Assembly (NCBI GenBank): GCA_036346375.1
Contig: CM070520.1
Location: 12,907,791 to 12,971,790, forward strand
Source: Guadua angustifolia
Lineage: Eukaryota > Streptophyta > Magnoliopsida > Poales > Poaceae
Length of the DNA stretch: 64,000 nt
Direction: 5' to 3'
Shown here piece after piece: positions 11,526 to 22,431 of the stretch. The first letter of the stretch is position 1, and every line of letters begins with the position of its first letter. The position numbers and the translations under genes are program-made. Under the pieces are notes generated by a model, which worked only from the letters and a program-made list of their open reading frames with translations, was not told where the DNA came from and made no database searches.

Positions 11526-12075
11526 GATAACTCAATATCTCAATTTACTATGGCCCTATTTGTTTGGACTTTTTCACCAGCTTAAAACCTAAAAAGCTAA
11601 AGCCTAAACAAACGAGCAGCTTTTTATCTGGGCTTTTTAAAAGCCATAAGCCTCCAGATAACTAAAAGCCAAAAACCACTGGAGAGAGGTTTTTTTGACT
11701 TATTGATGGTTGGTTTTAAACTAATAACATTAATGTTAGATAAAAATATCCACCTCTATCATGTACAAAAGCCATTAACTTTTAAGTTGTTTAAGCCAAA
11801 AAACTGGCTTTAAGCTATAAGCCAAAAAATTTAAGCCTAAACAAACAGGGCCTATATCTTTTGATTCTATTCACAATTTGTTAGGAGTCAAGTCTTCTAC
11901 AACTAGGACTTTTTGGCTATATAAGCCAACCCTCTGTACTTGTAATTTTGAAGCGATACAGTGGATTGTTTCCCGTGGTTTTTTCCCGTAAGAATTTTTT
12001 CATGTTAAATCTTGTCTCTAGTTATTTACCGTGCATCTATCCATAATAAGTGGTATCAGAGTCCTAACAAGTGGT
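11526..12075 (+). mobile_element. Ty1-copia LTR remnant with primer-binding site
   Basis: The sequence AGATAACTCAATATCTCAAT, a GGCTATATAAGCC promoter-like stretch and a CTTGTCTCTAGTTATTTACC segment recur in the same order at 16800-17010. The copy here is followed at 12049 and 12069 by TGGTATCAGAGTCC and TGGTATTAGAGCC, matching the complement of the initiator tRNA-Met 3' end used as a copia primer site. A MITE interrupts it (11552-11852). No gag or pol remains downstream. Confidence 0.6.
11552..11852. mobile_element. 301-bp MITE inserted in the copia LTR remnant
   Basis: The terminal inverted repeat GGCCCTATTTGTTTGG is matched at the right end by AAACAAACAGGGCC. TAT flanks both sides (11549-11551, 11853-11855). 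The paralogous LTR at about 16815 lacks the insertion and continues directly from CAACTTG into CATATCTTT, confirming the borders. The termini resemble hAT-type MITEs common near grass genes, but the apparent target duplication is only 3 bp. Confidence 0.75.
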
Positions 12076-12109
12076 ATTAGAGCCGTAATAGTTTATTATT
12101 TATACTACA

Positions 12110-13129
12110 TGCCGAACAAACTAATCGAACCATCCGATTTTTATTTGGCTCTGTTCGTATTTTTATTCCGGTTAATTTGGTTCGTAACATGGAAATCGAA
12201 TTGTGTAACTTGGTCCAAAAATTTTCCAACCTTGACCAAGTTAACCGAATAATCGCACCTAATGCCATGCGTGGAGCTCTCAAATTGATGCGACCTGCAA
12301 TCTGCCAATCTCTGTACAGTTAAATGAAATTACTGTTCCATCAGGTAAACAGAGGTGTGGAAAAGACATAAATTAAAACATGCCTATTATTTAACGTTAT
12401 GGGTCTAGAGCTTGCTTGGCATTGCGCATAATGATGAGCACACAAGGGCTTTGATGCAAAAGGTTCACATTGCAATCACAGGTCAGTGCTTACCATGAAA
12501 CACAATGGTTGTTAGTCATCAGCTTACCATGCAAGCCCAATCCAAGCCATAAATCCATAACAGAAATTAACCGAATAATCACATCACTCTTGAAGCACAG
12601 CGTATGTGCTCCATGCTTATTATTACATTCGAGGAAACAAGAGTCTAATCGGAAACCATTACTATACACACAGGAGATAATTGAGAGGAAGACAAATGCA
12701 AGGGAAGACAAATGCATGCATGATGGATGATCGAGAAGTCGCCAACACATCTTGCAAAAACCTTCGACTTGTGCGCGCAGGATGAGTTGAACCACAAGGC
12801 CTTAGAAATTACCAATCATCTTGAATCACCTGCAAAAAGCACACAAGAAAATGACTTCTAGTTATTGAATAGCTTGTTTTACGGAGAACAGTAGTCCAGT
12901 TCATACAAGAGAATATAATACAATGTTAAGTCATAAAAGGAATTAAGCTCAAAAAGTTGATTCTACAACGGGGAGAAAGCTACACATAAGCTAACTAACA
13001 GTATTGATTGAGCAGATTGCTCCTTCTTTTAAGGTTGAAAAAAAACAAATAGCACACGAGCCTTTATTTTTCCTTGTAAAGCAAATATTTGCATGATATG
13101 CTAAGTTCCGAACGCAAATACTAGTCAAA
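12110..13129 (-). other. Transcribed 3' region of NLR1, with possible third exon
   Basis: Most of this block is conserved with the 3' flanks of NLR2 (27880-28375) and NLR3 (57164-57639), beyond the stop codon. Read on the minus strand it contains a strong acceptor, TTTTTGCAG, ending at 12830. Exon 12829..12809 follows it, coding VIQDDW and a stop. A fitting donor, GCAAG/GTTGGT, lies inside the main LRR exon at 13166/13165. If used, the protein would end KGCK-VIQDDW instead of reading on to the stop at 13130. Confidence 0.5.
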
Positions 13130-15836
13130 TCAAAAGGCAGGGGGAGGGGGGACATTGTTACCAACCTTGCATCCTTTCCCCTGCAGCTCTTTGAGAGTGA
13201 TGTCGTCTCCAGAAATCTGGGCCGTATCATCCAGATATAGCTTCTTGAGGGACGGAAGGTGCAGCAACCCCTCCGGAAGCTTACTCATCCATTGTTCGCA
13301 CTGATGAAGTAGTAGATCGGAGAGCCTTGGCATTGCCCCAACCACTATCCTCCACTCCTCAGTGGAAAAACTACTAAGATTCAACACTTGCAGCCGAGGG
13401 AACCCATGGGCAGAGCAGGACATGGTCCGGCCTTCATACCCTTCCAACTGCAGCACCACAAGACAGGGAAGCTTCTCCAGGACCGGCATCAGGTCTTGTT
13501 TAATGACTTCAGCAGATAGACTGAGTTCCCGTAGATTTTGTGGGAAGAGTTGGCTCTCAGGCAGCCTATCGATCACATCGAATCTATGGAGGCAAATCTC
13601 AACCAGGTGAGGCATGTTTGCAAATATTTTAATCATCTCACTAGGGATGGTGTTCACGATCAAGCAGAAGGTTGTTAGTTGAGTCATGTGGTCCAAAAAC
13701 GTCACCATATTACTGCAGAAATAGTCACTATCATCATATCCTAGAGTACCTATATAAAAGGTCTGGAGCTCTTTTTGATGGACACTCCTTGGTGCGGAAA
13801 ATCCTCTAGCAAGGTAAACATGCCTTAGAGCAGGGATATCCCATAGAGAGTTTGGTATGATTGAGTCCAATTGGGAGTACCTCAGATCTATAGTTTGCAA
13901 GTAAAGAAGCTGTCCAATTGAAGAAGGGAGAGTGACTCCTTTACACCTTCTCAACCTGAGATATCTTAGGTGAATGCACTCACCAATTACGCTAGTGAAA
14001 TTATTTAGAATTGAGCGATCTACGTGAAGAACTCTCAAGAATCTTAGCTTAGGTAGGGAGAATGATGAAAGTTCAAAGCCAACTAGAGTTCGGAGATTAG
14101 GAGCTGCCCGAAAAATATTATCATCACAGGAGCTTTGAAATGAATAACGATACGATGTCATGGTATCAGGTGGCAATGCACCAACTTGGCCTGCATTTTT
14201 TTAGTGCATCCATATGTCAGCAAGAAGGCAAATATTTGGACATATATTGAAACAAAAATGAACTATGTACAAAGAGAGGAGAGGAAGACTGACCTATAGT
14301 TTTGTCGATAATATTAAGAAAACCATATTGTCTTGCTTCATCTATGCACCAGTCATGTAAGATATCATGAATCCTTATACGATCAATCCATTCATGTGCC
14401 GTGCTTCTGCGAACAACTTGGACCAAGCTTCTTTGAGCCAGCTCAGTAACATACTTATGTGCTGTTTTTTCCAGTTTATGCTCTGGTGTGTGTGGAATGA
14501 AGCGTTCTGCTACCCATAATTGGATAAGATCCAGCACTGATATATCATAATCCTCGGGAAAAGCAGCAAGATAGAGGAAGCAAGATTTTAAATAATGATT
14601 TGGCAAGTCATTGTAACTGCGAGCTAATATGTCTCGCATCATCTTTCCGTTTTCCGTTGATGTCCAACTCAAAATCAAATCTAACCATGCTTCTCTGTTT
14701 AGATTCTTTGACAGATAACCCCCCAGAACTGAAAGTGCAAGCGGTAAGCCATTACATTTCTTTGCAAGCTTTCTCCCTAGTTCTTCAAAGTCATTTAGAT
14801 TACATACCGTAGACCTTTTATATGATGGTAAAGCTTTGCTACAAAAGAGTTCCCAACTTTTCTCTTCATCCAATAACTTCAGGTCATGAACATAGGTTGG
14901 CATTTGGATGTGTTTTGCAACATTTTCCTTTCGTGTTGTTAGCAGTACCCTGCTACCGTTATTTGCGTCTGGAAAGACTTTAACCCTTCTATTTATTTGG
15001 TTCCATGTATCTGTAGTCCACACATCATCAAGCACGACTAAATATCTTTTTTGCAATAGAAATTCATGGATCTTCTTCCCCACCTCATGCTCCTGCAACT
15101 GATCAATTTCTCTAGAGTCATCTCTAGGCCCCGTTATTTGTTTCATAACATCCTTCAGTAAATCAATGCCCTTGAACTTTTGAGATACAGTCACCCAAGC
15201 AACTGTGTCAAAGTGTTCTTTGATTTTAGCTGAGGTGTAGACTTTTCTAGCGAGTGTAGTTTTTCCTGCCCCTCCCATGGCAACTACAGAGACAACACTA
15301 AGCATGTTCTCTTGGTCAACTAACTTCCCCACAATTTCTTTGCATTCATCTTCAAAACCAACAATGAAAACGTCATCTTCAATATTTTGATGTGGAATTT
15401 CATCCCCAGCAAGACCATTCTCTGCTGAAGTATTAACCAAATTACCAATTTTCAAACGGTTTGCACTTTCAAATATCTCACTGATCTTCCTTCTTATACG
15501 TTTAATTTCACAACCAACTTTATGAAGGGTAATCAAGTCGCTTGGTAAGCGAGCATACCTTGAAATGGAACCCATGAAGCCCCTCTTCAGCCTGTTCCTC
15601 TTCTTCATGTACTTTGCTTCTTCGATGACATTCTCAGCCTCATATGCTGCATCCCTGATCTGCCTGACCCATATGACATTCTCTTGAAGCACAGCATCTT
15701 TCAGAAAGCACTGCAACCGCTCGAGCTCGTCTTTCAAGAACACCACTTCACGGTTGACTCCACATAAAAATGTTGTCTCCTGTACTGCAAGTTTGCTCAA
15801 GTTCCCAACCACGGGAGTAAGAGCAGACTCGGCCAT
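13130..15836 (-). CDS. NLR1: CC-NB-ARC-LRR disease resistance protein, RPM1-like
   Basis: Predicted cytoplasmic immune receptor. Exons 15836..14294 and 14190..13130 are separated by a 103-bp GT-AG phase-1 intron and join to 867 codons. Residues 1-140 form a coiled-coil (Rx-type) domain with an EDVID-like EAENVIE. The NB-ARC domain shows P-loop GGAGKTT (188-194), RNBS-A FDTVAWVTVSQ, kinase-2 LVVLDDVW (266-273), RNBS-B GSRVLLTTR, GLPL (363-366) and an MHD-position RIHD (488-491). The second exon encodes leucine-rich repeats of the NSLWDIPALRHVYL type. The frame is uninterrupted, so it may be functional. It is the closest relative of NLR3, which lies about 38 kb away in inverted orientation. A third exon at 12829..12809 could replace the last residues. 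Compared with NLR2 it lacks about nine residues after FLKDA in the coiled coil. Confidence 0.92.
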
Positions 15837-16340
15837 TGCTCCTTGCCTCTGCTCTCAGAGATGGAATGCTTTATCAAACATGCGAGCGTAGAATGTAGTT
15901 GTGGTTGAGGAAGGTATGGCTTGGTTCGGGATGCAATGTTTCCTTTTGTATTTGTTTTTCTTTCCTTGGTGCTAGAGCAGAGCAAAGCACACTCGATGGA
16001 AAGAAAGGGGCACGGCAAGAATGACTTGCGACTCAAAGCTCCAGAATGCTTCCTGGGAACTTGCCCTTTGCTGTAATGGTGATAGAATCACTGCAAAAAA
16101 GATGCACAGCACAGCAAAGCAAAGAAAAGCAAATATTTCAGTAAAGAATGCAAAGCAAAGAAGCTCTAGGGGTTTACCTTTCTTGATATGGGGTTTTAGC
16201 ATCAGACCATACGAAGAATCTTTCTCGATCGACAGGCCGTCCGCCGTCTGGGTCGTCGCAGAAGGGGAAGACAAGTTTCTCTTTTTCCCGCTTTCACGTA
16301 GAGAAAACTGGTTTTGGCGAGCGTGGTGACTTTTGACTAG
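15837..16340 (-). promoter_or_regulatory. NLR1 5' leader and promoter-proximal region with leader intron
   Basis: Homologous in reverse orientation to 53930-54405 upstream of NLR3. On the minus strand a GT-AG leader intron runs 16177..16091 (donor AAAG/GTAAAC, acceptor TTTTTGCAG), and the same splice pair is conserved upstream of NLR3. About 90 bp at 16215-16310 are present here and missing from NLR3. Conservation outside the coding frame supports a transcribed leader. I did not identify a convincing TATA box. Confidence 0.6.
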
Positions 16341-16799
16341 ATTGGGCTTAGGAGAGCCTGAATTACCCTTTTTTTACTGATTCCACCGCCCTTTTTTTGA
16401 GTGAACAGCATGGCCTCCTTTTTCAGGTTGGGATCCCCGACTTTGTTACTTGCATCAGCATCTGTTTGCTTAACTGTTAGCCCCTATCTAAAGCAAGCAA
16501 CTAGCCTAGCACTGTACTAACTGATATGACCCTTTTTAGAGGTTTAAAGTCAAGCTTCAGTATTTGAAAAGCTGGTAAACCTCTCTCAAACAGTTTTACT
16601 TTGAAGTGGCTTTTGCAATAAGTTAGAAGTTACATATAACTAGCAAGAACTAAAAGAGCTGAAAGTTGAATAGGATCTATTTTTGCAACTTATTGCTAAA
16701 AGAAATTAACTATTTGTCAAATAACCTTTTATAAAAAAATTACAACTACTTTATAGTCTAAAAAGTCAAAAGGCAGCTTTTTAGAAAAGTTACATGTTA

Positions 16800-17015
16800 A
16801 AGATAACTCAATATCTTAACTTGCCATATCTTTCGGTTTTATCTAAATAGATAGTCCAAATTTGCTCTAACTTGGCTATATAAGCCATATCTCTGTAAAT
16901 GTAATCTTAGAACCATTATAGTGATTTGTTTCTTGTAATTTTTTTCTATAAGAATTTTTCACGTTAAATCTAGTCTCTAATCATTTTACAGTGTTAACCC
17001 TAATAATTAGTATTG
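16800..17015 (+). mobile_element. Second copia LTR remnant
   Basis: Diverged copy of the LTR at 11526-12040: AGATAACTCAATATCTTAAC, GGCTATATAAGCC and ACGTTAAATCTAGTCTCTAA occur in the same order. It ends at a degenerate primer-binding-site-like ATTAGTATTGAAATG. Together with the first copy it brackets NLR1, in the same orientation. Whether the two were ever one element is not shown. Confidence 0.55.
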
Positions 17016-17740
17016 AAATGTACGATATTTTTCGCCGTCCGCCGCACTCCGTCCTTTTCCGCCACCTGGACTCGTCCTTCACCATGGCGCATTGGCGCTG
17101 CCCGTCTCAGAAAACCAGCATGGGTGCGGTTTCTGCTGTCCCATCCCATCCTCCTTGGTCTTATCATGTTCCTCGTGCACCGTATTTGCCTGGCGCGTTG
17201 TTTGTCATGTCAGGCTCCAGTCTTCTGGCTCTGGAGCTCCGAGGCAAAGAATAAAATTGCGAGAAACTAGGGCTAAAACGTTCGATTACTGTTTATTCTA
17301 TCATACGTCTTTTATAATATTTTCTTAACGTTTGCGATATTTTTTCTCAACGCGTGCAACATTTTTTTAACACTTGCAACATCCGTTTACTGTGCCATAT
17401 TTCACTGTTTATCGAAGGAAAATATTGCACGTGTAGTAAAAAATGTTGTAATGTGTTCAAAAATTTCGAATGTCCGGGTACAAGTCATTCCAAATAAAAT
17501 TACATCAAAACTTCACGAGATCTTGAATTCTGGTCATGGATGAGATTTAAAATCCCGGTCGGATAAAAAAATTAAAAAATTCAAATTGCTACAATATTTT
17601 GGAAATTTTGGTGAGATTTTGATAAATCTCGCTGAAATCTAGGGGTTTTTTTATCTAATTTGGCCCAATAACCCTTAAAAATGTCATCTTCTATGAAAAT
17701 TAGTTGAGAAACCGAATTTTTAAGATGTTTTATAATTTTG
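17016..17740. other. No supported gene
   Basis: A GC-rich patch (17030-17250) with overlapping short frames but no recognisable domain, followed by AT-rich DNA. Confidence 0.45.
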
Positions 17741-17756
17741 ATAGAAATACTGTCAG

Positions 17757-18800
17757 ATTTTTATAAAATTTCATAAGTTGGATCATGCTCTAAAAAATTT
17801 ATCGTACCATATTTAGAAGTCTAGGATCATATAAATTTTTTTTCAAAAGAATTGAAGTTTATTTGTTATATTTAAAAAATCAAAAATAAAATAAACATAA
17901 TTGAGACAATAATCTTGTCAGAATTTTATAAATTTCCTCGAGCGTGATCATAATCCAAAGTTTATATAAGAACTTATGCATTACCTCGGAACCCTTCTCT
18001 AACATTTTCAAAAGTTATAAACTTTTCAATTTGCTCAATAAAATTTATGGAATCATTGAACTTCATTTGTTATCTTTGAAAAATGAAAAACAGAATAAGC
18101 ATAAATGGTATAGTACCATTTTAAGAATTTTATAAATTCATTGGAGTGTGATCATGATCCAAAATTTTAAAGAGAGCTTAAGCATTTCTTTAGAACTCTT
18201 TTGTAAAACTTTTAAAAATTCTAAACCTATTTTGCTTGCTCAAGAAAATCTATGTATTGATCATTAGGATTTTATCAGGATAGTAGCACTTTCAGAATTT
18301 TATAAAATTGGTCATGCTAGGTAATCATCTCATAATTTTATGGCAACATTTATGATGCATCATAATCACCCAAAAAAATATTCAAAATTTTCTAATGTGG
18401 TTTGAACCATGTTTTATTCGGTTTAAGTTTACCGGTAAGGCTTTTATCAGGACAGTACCACTTTTGGATTGTTTTAAAATTCATAAAGGTTGATCATCAT
18501 TTAAAAATTTTATGCCAACATTATTGATGCATTAGAACCATCCACAAACATTTTCAAAATTTTCTAACTTTGTTTATTCTATTTTTCGTTCGGTTAAAAT
18601 TTGCGAGTCAGCCTTTAATCAGGACAATACCATGTTAGAATTTTTAAAATTCCTCAAGCTTGATTTTCATTTGAATTTTTTATAAAAATATTAGTGATGC
18701 GTCAGGACCATCCAGAAAAAATTCAAAGTTTTTCAACGTGTTTTATATATTTTTTCGCTTAGTTCAATTTTATTAAAATCTTGATATTTATCGACGAAGT
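17757..18800. repeat. Degenerate ~175-bp tandem array, about six units
   Basis: The landmark CAGAATTTTATAAATT (or variants), followed 10-15 bp later by TGATCAT(G)ATCC-like sequence, recurs at about 17757, 17921, 18123, 18294, 18470 and 18638, that is every 164-202 bp. Later units add a shared GATGCATYA...CCATCCA block. Copies are strongly diverged, so the array is old. No coding content. Confidence 0.6.
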
Positions 18801-18881
18801 TTTAGATTTCTCTCAACTCTAAAATGTCAACCAAAAACTAGATTTGAAATCCCGCTCCACGTGAAGCTCCCTGCCGGGAGG

Positions 18882-18998
18882 CGTGAGATTGCTTCTGACC
18901 TGAAGGAACATGTCACCAACCCGTCATCTCTGAGCAGTACCTCGATGAGAAGACAATTTCCCATCTTAACCCATCTGGTTGCTTCAGCATTGGTGGGC
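18882..18998 (+). pseudogene. S-adenosylmethionine synthetase gene fragment
   Basis: Translates as REIASDLKEHVTNP and then, after a 1-bp frame shift, VISEQYLDEKTISHLNPSG followed by CFSIGG. This matches the conserved core of plant S-adenosylmethionine synthetase (family motif around HLNPSGRFVIGGP). The glycine-rich loop is broken off after IGG and unrelated sequence follows. About 39 codons survive of an enzyme of roughly 390 residues, so it is a relic without function. Confidence 0.7.
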
Positions 18999-18999
18999 G

Positions 19000-21030
19000 A
19001 GCTCTGCTCGAGGCGGCATTGTGATTGCTCTGAGGCATGTGATGCGAGCTCTGCTCTTCTCATGAAGCAAGATCAAGAAAAAATGGTCCCTCGTTCTCGA
19101 TTGGTACAATAGCCTGAAGTTTTTTTTTTCACTTGATGGGGAGACTTCGGGATTAAAAAAATGTCAGTTGAAGATGCAACCTAAATTTTAAAAAAAATTT
19201 ATGACATCCTGTTGGTAGATTATACTCTTTAGAGTTTTACTAGTGAATATTTTGCTCTAATATTAATTTGAAATAAAGTTTTAAAGTGCAAGAAGAAGTT
19301 TGTTTCTACATAGATATTACAACATTATTTTGTTATCTTTGCTTAATATGAGGAATATGTTATAATTTATACTCTATTGATGGCACGAGAGCTTTTTTTT
19401 ATCTTGACATTTTTACCAGAGCAGTTTCAAGCATGTTATAAATTTTCAGTAGGCAGTTTGCCGAATTTTATGTTCTAGGTAGAGCGCATCAAAAATCTAT
19501 ATTATATGTTCTTCACTATCTATCCAGCACCACATGTGATGTCTTGGCTTATGCCGTTTGATGATTGAGCATTTATTTTCAAAGGTTAGTTGCACTTCAG
19601 ATTTTACTAGGTTATGAATCATTAAAGAACTAGATTTTTTTTCATCTGCTTTCTTGACAACTGTGTGTTTGGATTGACTATTCCAATCTTTCTCTTGACC
19701 TACCGGTGATTTGCTCAATCTTGCTTTATAAGAAACATTTATATAAGACTGTTTCAATTTTTCATACCCTTTGTGATTTTTCGGACTACAAGAAATTGGA
19801 TTGATTGTTCCAGTCTTGTTTGTTCAGTAGTTTTTTGGAGTTTTAATATACTTGGTATTCATGGTACTTTATTACCCTTCGGAGTTTTTCGAAAGCAATT
19901 TTATTATAGATTTTGAGTTAAGGGAAAAATTACACAACAATAGATGTGATCCTTTTGAGTCAAGGGGGAAAATTAGTCAAAATTTTCATTATAGATTTTA
20001 AATTCCAATAGAAAAGGAGCATTTTGTCATCATTTTTCTTGTAAGACAACAGATGTGATCCTTTACAGGTATTGCAGTTGAAAAATGTATAACATGAACA
20101 TTTCATATGTTTGATTATATGGACAGTGAAGGTTTATATACAAAAATCTTGCTGCAACATGAAGAAATATCTAATGACAAACTGACATGTGAACTGAACT
20201 ATCTGGCCATTAAAAATCCCAAAGGAAATTACACAACAAGAAGGTGGGATGAGTATTATGGAGTTTGGCCTGATTAATTTCAAGTTGATATTTCTTTAAG
20301 ATCATACACGAGAAGGAGAAATGATCAAGACGTAGAAAATGCATGATACTCGTCTTTACTTTAGTTTATAGCAACCGAACTTTCAAACATATTGCAGTGC
20401 TTCATTCTAACTACTCACCTCATGACCTAACATGCAACATATTGCAGTGACCTTGCACTAACCAAACCAATAATTATTTAAGAACGATCACCAACAGAAC
20501 AACAGTGTGAATGCATCAGTGTCAAGACTCGAGACCCCTATACCACGTAACATACCATACTTGAATGTTCAGCACTCAGCAATACATGGCAACAAGTTCT
20601 GAAACATATTTGAATGCCATTGAATGAACTCAAAGTAGAAGCAAAAAACAAAATTTTGACATACTTGCCATAAGAAAAAGAACCCTACTAAATCAAATGT
20701 TTTATTTTTGTACTGTTTCATTTGTTTCTTGAGTTCTCCACTCATCAAGGCCACAGCATATAACAAGCTAATCACATCAGCAGAAAACCAGTAAAGAATC
20801 AAAACTTAATTGAATGAATCAACATTTTGATTTCCGTGAAACTTAATCTAAACTGAGCCTAACTAAAAGGGCAGACTTTTCCTATGCAGTTGATAAGAGG
20901 TACAGCATGAGGCATGAGCTACTGAATCATGGTTGAGTGGCGGTTCATCTATATAAACCTGAACTTGAACAAAGCATCCGTTTATGTGTTTGAAACCAAA
21001 ATTTGATACCCACGGTCAAACGAGCAGACC
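19000..21030. other. Intergenic DNA, no supported gene
   Basis: AT-rich sequence with frames of 60-86 codons that lack any recognisable motif. No transposon termini identified. Confidence 0.5.
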
Positions 21031-21032
21031 AG

Positions 21033-21564
21033 AGAGAGCAGGGCCACATCGGTAGGGATGTTCAGATCATCCTTGATGTTGCCATTTTCAGTCAGCAAGC
21101 TCACCTGGCAGAGATAACCACAAATATTTACCCCCACAAACAGAATGAACACTAAAATATGCTTTCAGTTGCAACAATAACTTACAAAATAATCCTCGGA
21201 GATGTCGATGAGGAACCTGCAAGCAACAGAAAACCCAACAAAAGATGAGACCCTGGTGCCACTTCATGGAAAAATAAGGATAGAAATTTGCAGATACGGA
21301 TCGGTTAGTCACTGACATCGCAGTTGTGGGAGGAGGGCACGATGACCTCGAGCTTCTTGCCGGTGAAGACGTCGATGCCGATGAAGTGGCACTTGGCGTG
21401 GCCGTGCTTCCCGGTCTTGGACGTCGACACCTCCGCCACCTGCGCAGGCAGCGATACATACATACATGCATACATACATACATACGGAGCTTCTTGGATG
21501 GATCAAAGCGGACAAGTAGATCGATCTGAGCAGGCGATTGACCGTCGTTTACCTTGCAGGCCAT
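21033..21564 (-). pseudogene. Translation initiation factor eIF5A gene fragment with introns
   Basis: On the minus strand: a tiny exon ATG-GCC-TGC-AAG (21564..21553), then exon 21439..21317 coding VAEVSTSKTGKHGHAKCHFI and on to VPSSHNCD, exon 21216..21186 coding VPH and (shifted) IDISEDYF, and exon 21104..~21033 coding VSLLTENGNIKDDLNIPTD. eIF5A binds the ribosome and promotes peptide-bond formation at difficult sequences; its hypusine lysine lies in the TGKHGHAK loop, which is intact here. About 26 bp between VPH and IDISED are deleted, shifting the frame. The N-terminal exons and the C-terminal OB-fold end are missing. Consensus splice sites are retained, so the copy arose at DNA level rather than from mRNA. 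Confidence 0.85.
21454..21485. repeat. Tetranucleotide microsatellite (CATA)n
   Basis: About eight CATA/CATG units inside the first intron of the eIF5A fragment. Confidence 0.9.
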
Positions 21565-21589
21565 CTTCCCAGCTTTTCCTCCGAGAAGA

Positions 21590-21905
21590 GAAAAAGAAAA
21601 ACGCCGCCGTCGCCTCCTCGCTCTCGCCCACCCCGCGCCACCGCCGCCCTCCGCCATCTTCCCTCCTCTGTTCACGGCATCGCTGACCTTCCCCTCCGGC
21701 TCCTTCAACAACGTGTCCGTGCGTCTCCGTCGAGTGCACCGCCCGCCGCCTGGCTGTCACGGACTGCGTCCGCCGTGCTCACAGGTACCCAGTTCCTCCC
21801 CTGCTGCTTCCCTCCCGCCCTCCTCTGTCTGGTCCCTTGCTCCGCCCGCTCCGATCTGCCTCCCTCCTCTCTCTCTCTCTCTGTGTGTGTTCGATCCCCA
21901 TCCAA
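21590..21905 (-). other. GC-rich segment duplicated at 44.94-45.64 kb
   Basis: Read on the minus strand, GGAGGCAGATCGGAG, GGGGAAGGTCAGCGA(T/G)GCCGTGAACA, AGGAGG(G/T)AAGA and a GAGGAGG(C/T)GACGGCG-poly(T)-AGAGGAA landmark occur in the same order on the plus strand at 44950-45045 and 45490-45590. It directly abuts the eIF5A fragment on its 5' side, and a frame beginning MLKEPEGKVSDAVN is open into MACK. It may be the promoter and 5' leader of the fragment or part of another gene. I do not recognise a protein family. Confidence 0.6.
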
Positions 21906-22431
21906 CCCCTACGCACGGCCGCGTGCGCGCTTGCTTGCTTTGTCTTTGCTATTCAGTTAGATTTGTTAGCACATATTGTTTTCCTAAGATATTTATATTC
22001 GAATTTTGTTCAGCGTGACATGTCCCTAAGAGAAGAATTTAACTAGCACTGATTAAAACAGCATGTCAGTACGTCATGTCCTTTGAGGAGAGCTCAACCG
22101 ATGATCATCCATTATCCAAGATACTTTCTTGAGAAGTTGATTTGTTCATAGCTCTGTAGGGTACAGCTATTTCTGTCGTGTTGAGTTTAGGGAACATTCC
22201 ACTTGTAAGGGGGCACGTGCCATAAAAATACTTTTAGGAGGGCAAATCAAACTCCCACTGATTTGTTGGAAGTATTTGCAATTTTTCTTTTATTCTATCT
22301 AGACTTTGTAGCTAAGCATGTGTATGATAACCTTTTTCACAGATCGGAATTTTTTTTAATTTGGAAAATGCATGAAAAAACACATGTAACGGTTCTACTG
22401 CAAGAGATCCTTTAATTTTGTAAGCCTCTAA

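Noticed and set aside
14600..15102. Plus-strand frames inside NLR1, and matching ones in NLR2 and NLR3
   Set aside because: Antisense shadows of the NB-ARC coding sequence; conserved only because the gene is.
11526..17015. One complete copia element spanning NLR1 between its two LTR remnants
   Set aside because: There is no gag or pol between them, the spacing is filled by an NLR gene on the opposite strand, and the second remnant also seems to be followed by a degenerate primer site. Independent insertions are more likely.
21538..22018. Open frames of 140 and 154 codons on the plus strand
   Set aside because: Low-complexity GC-rich sequence antisense to the eIF5A 5' side; products are Pro/Ser/Arg-rich without a domain.
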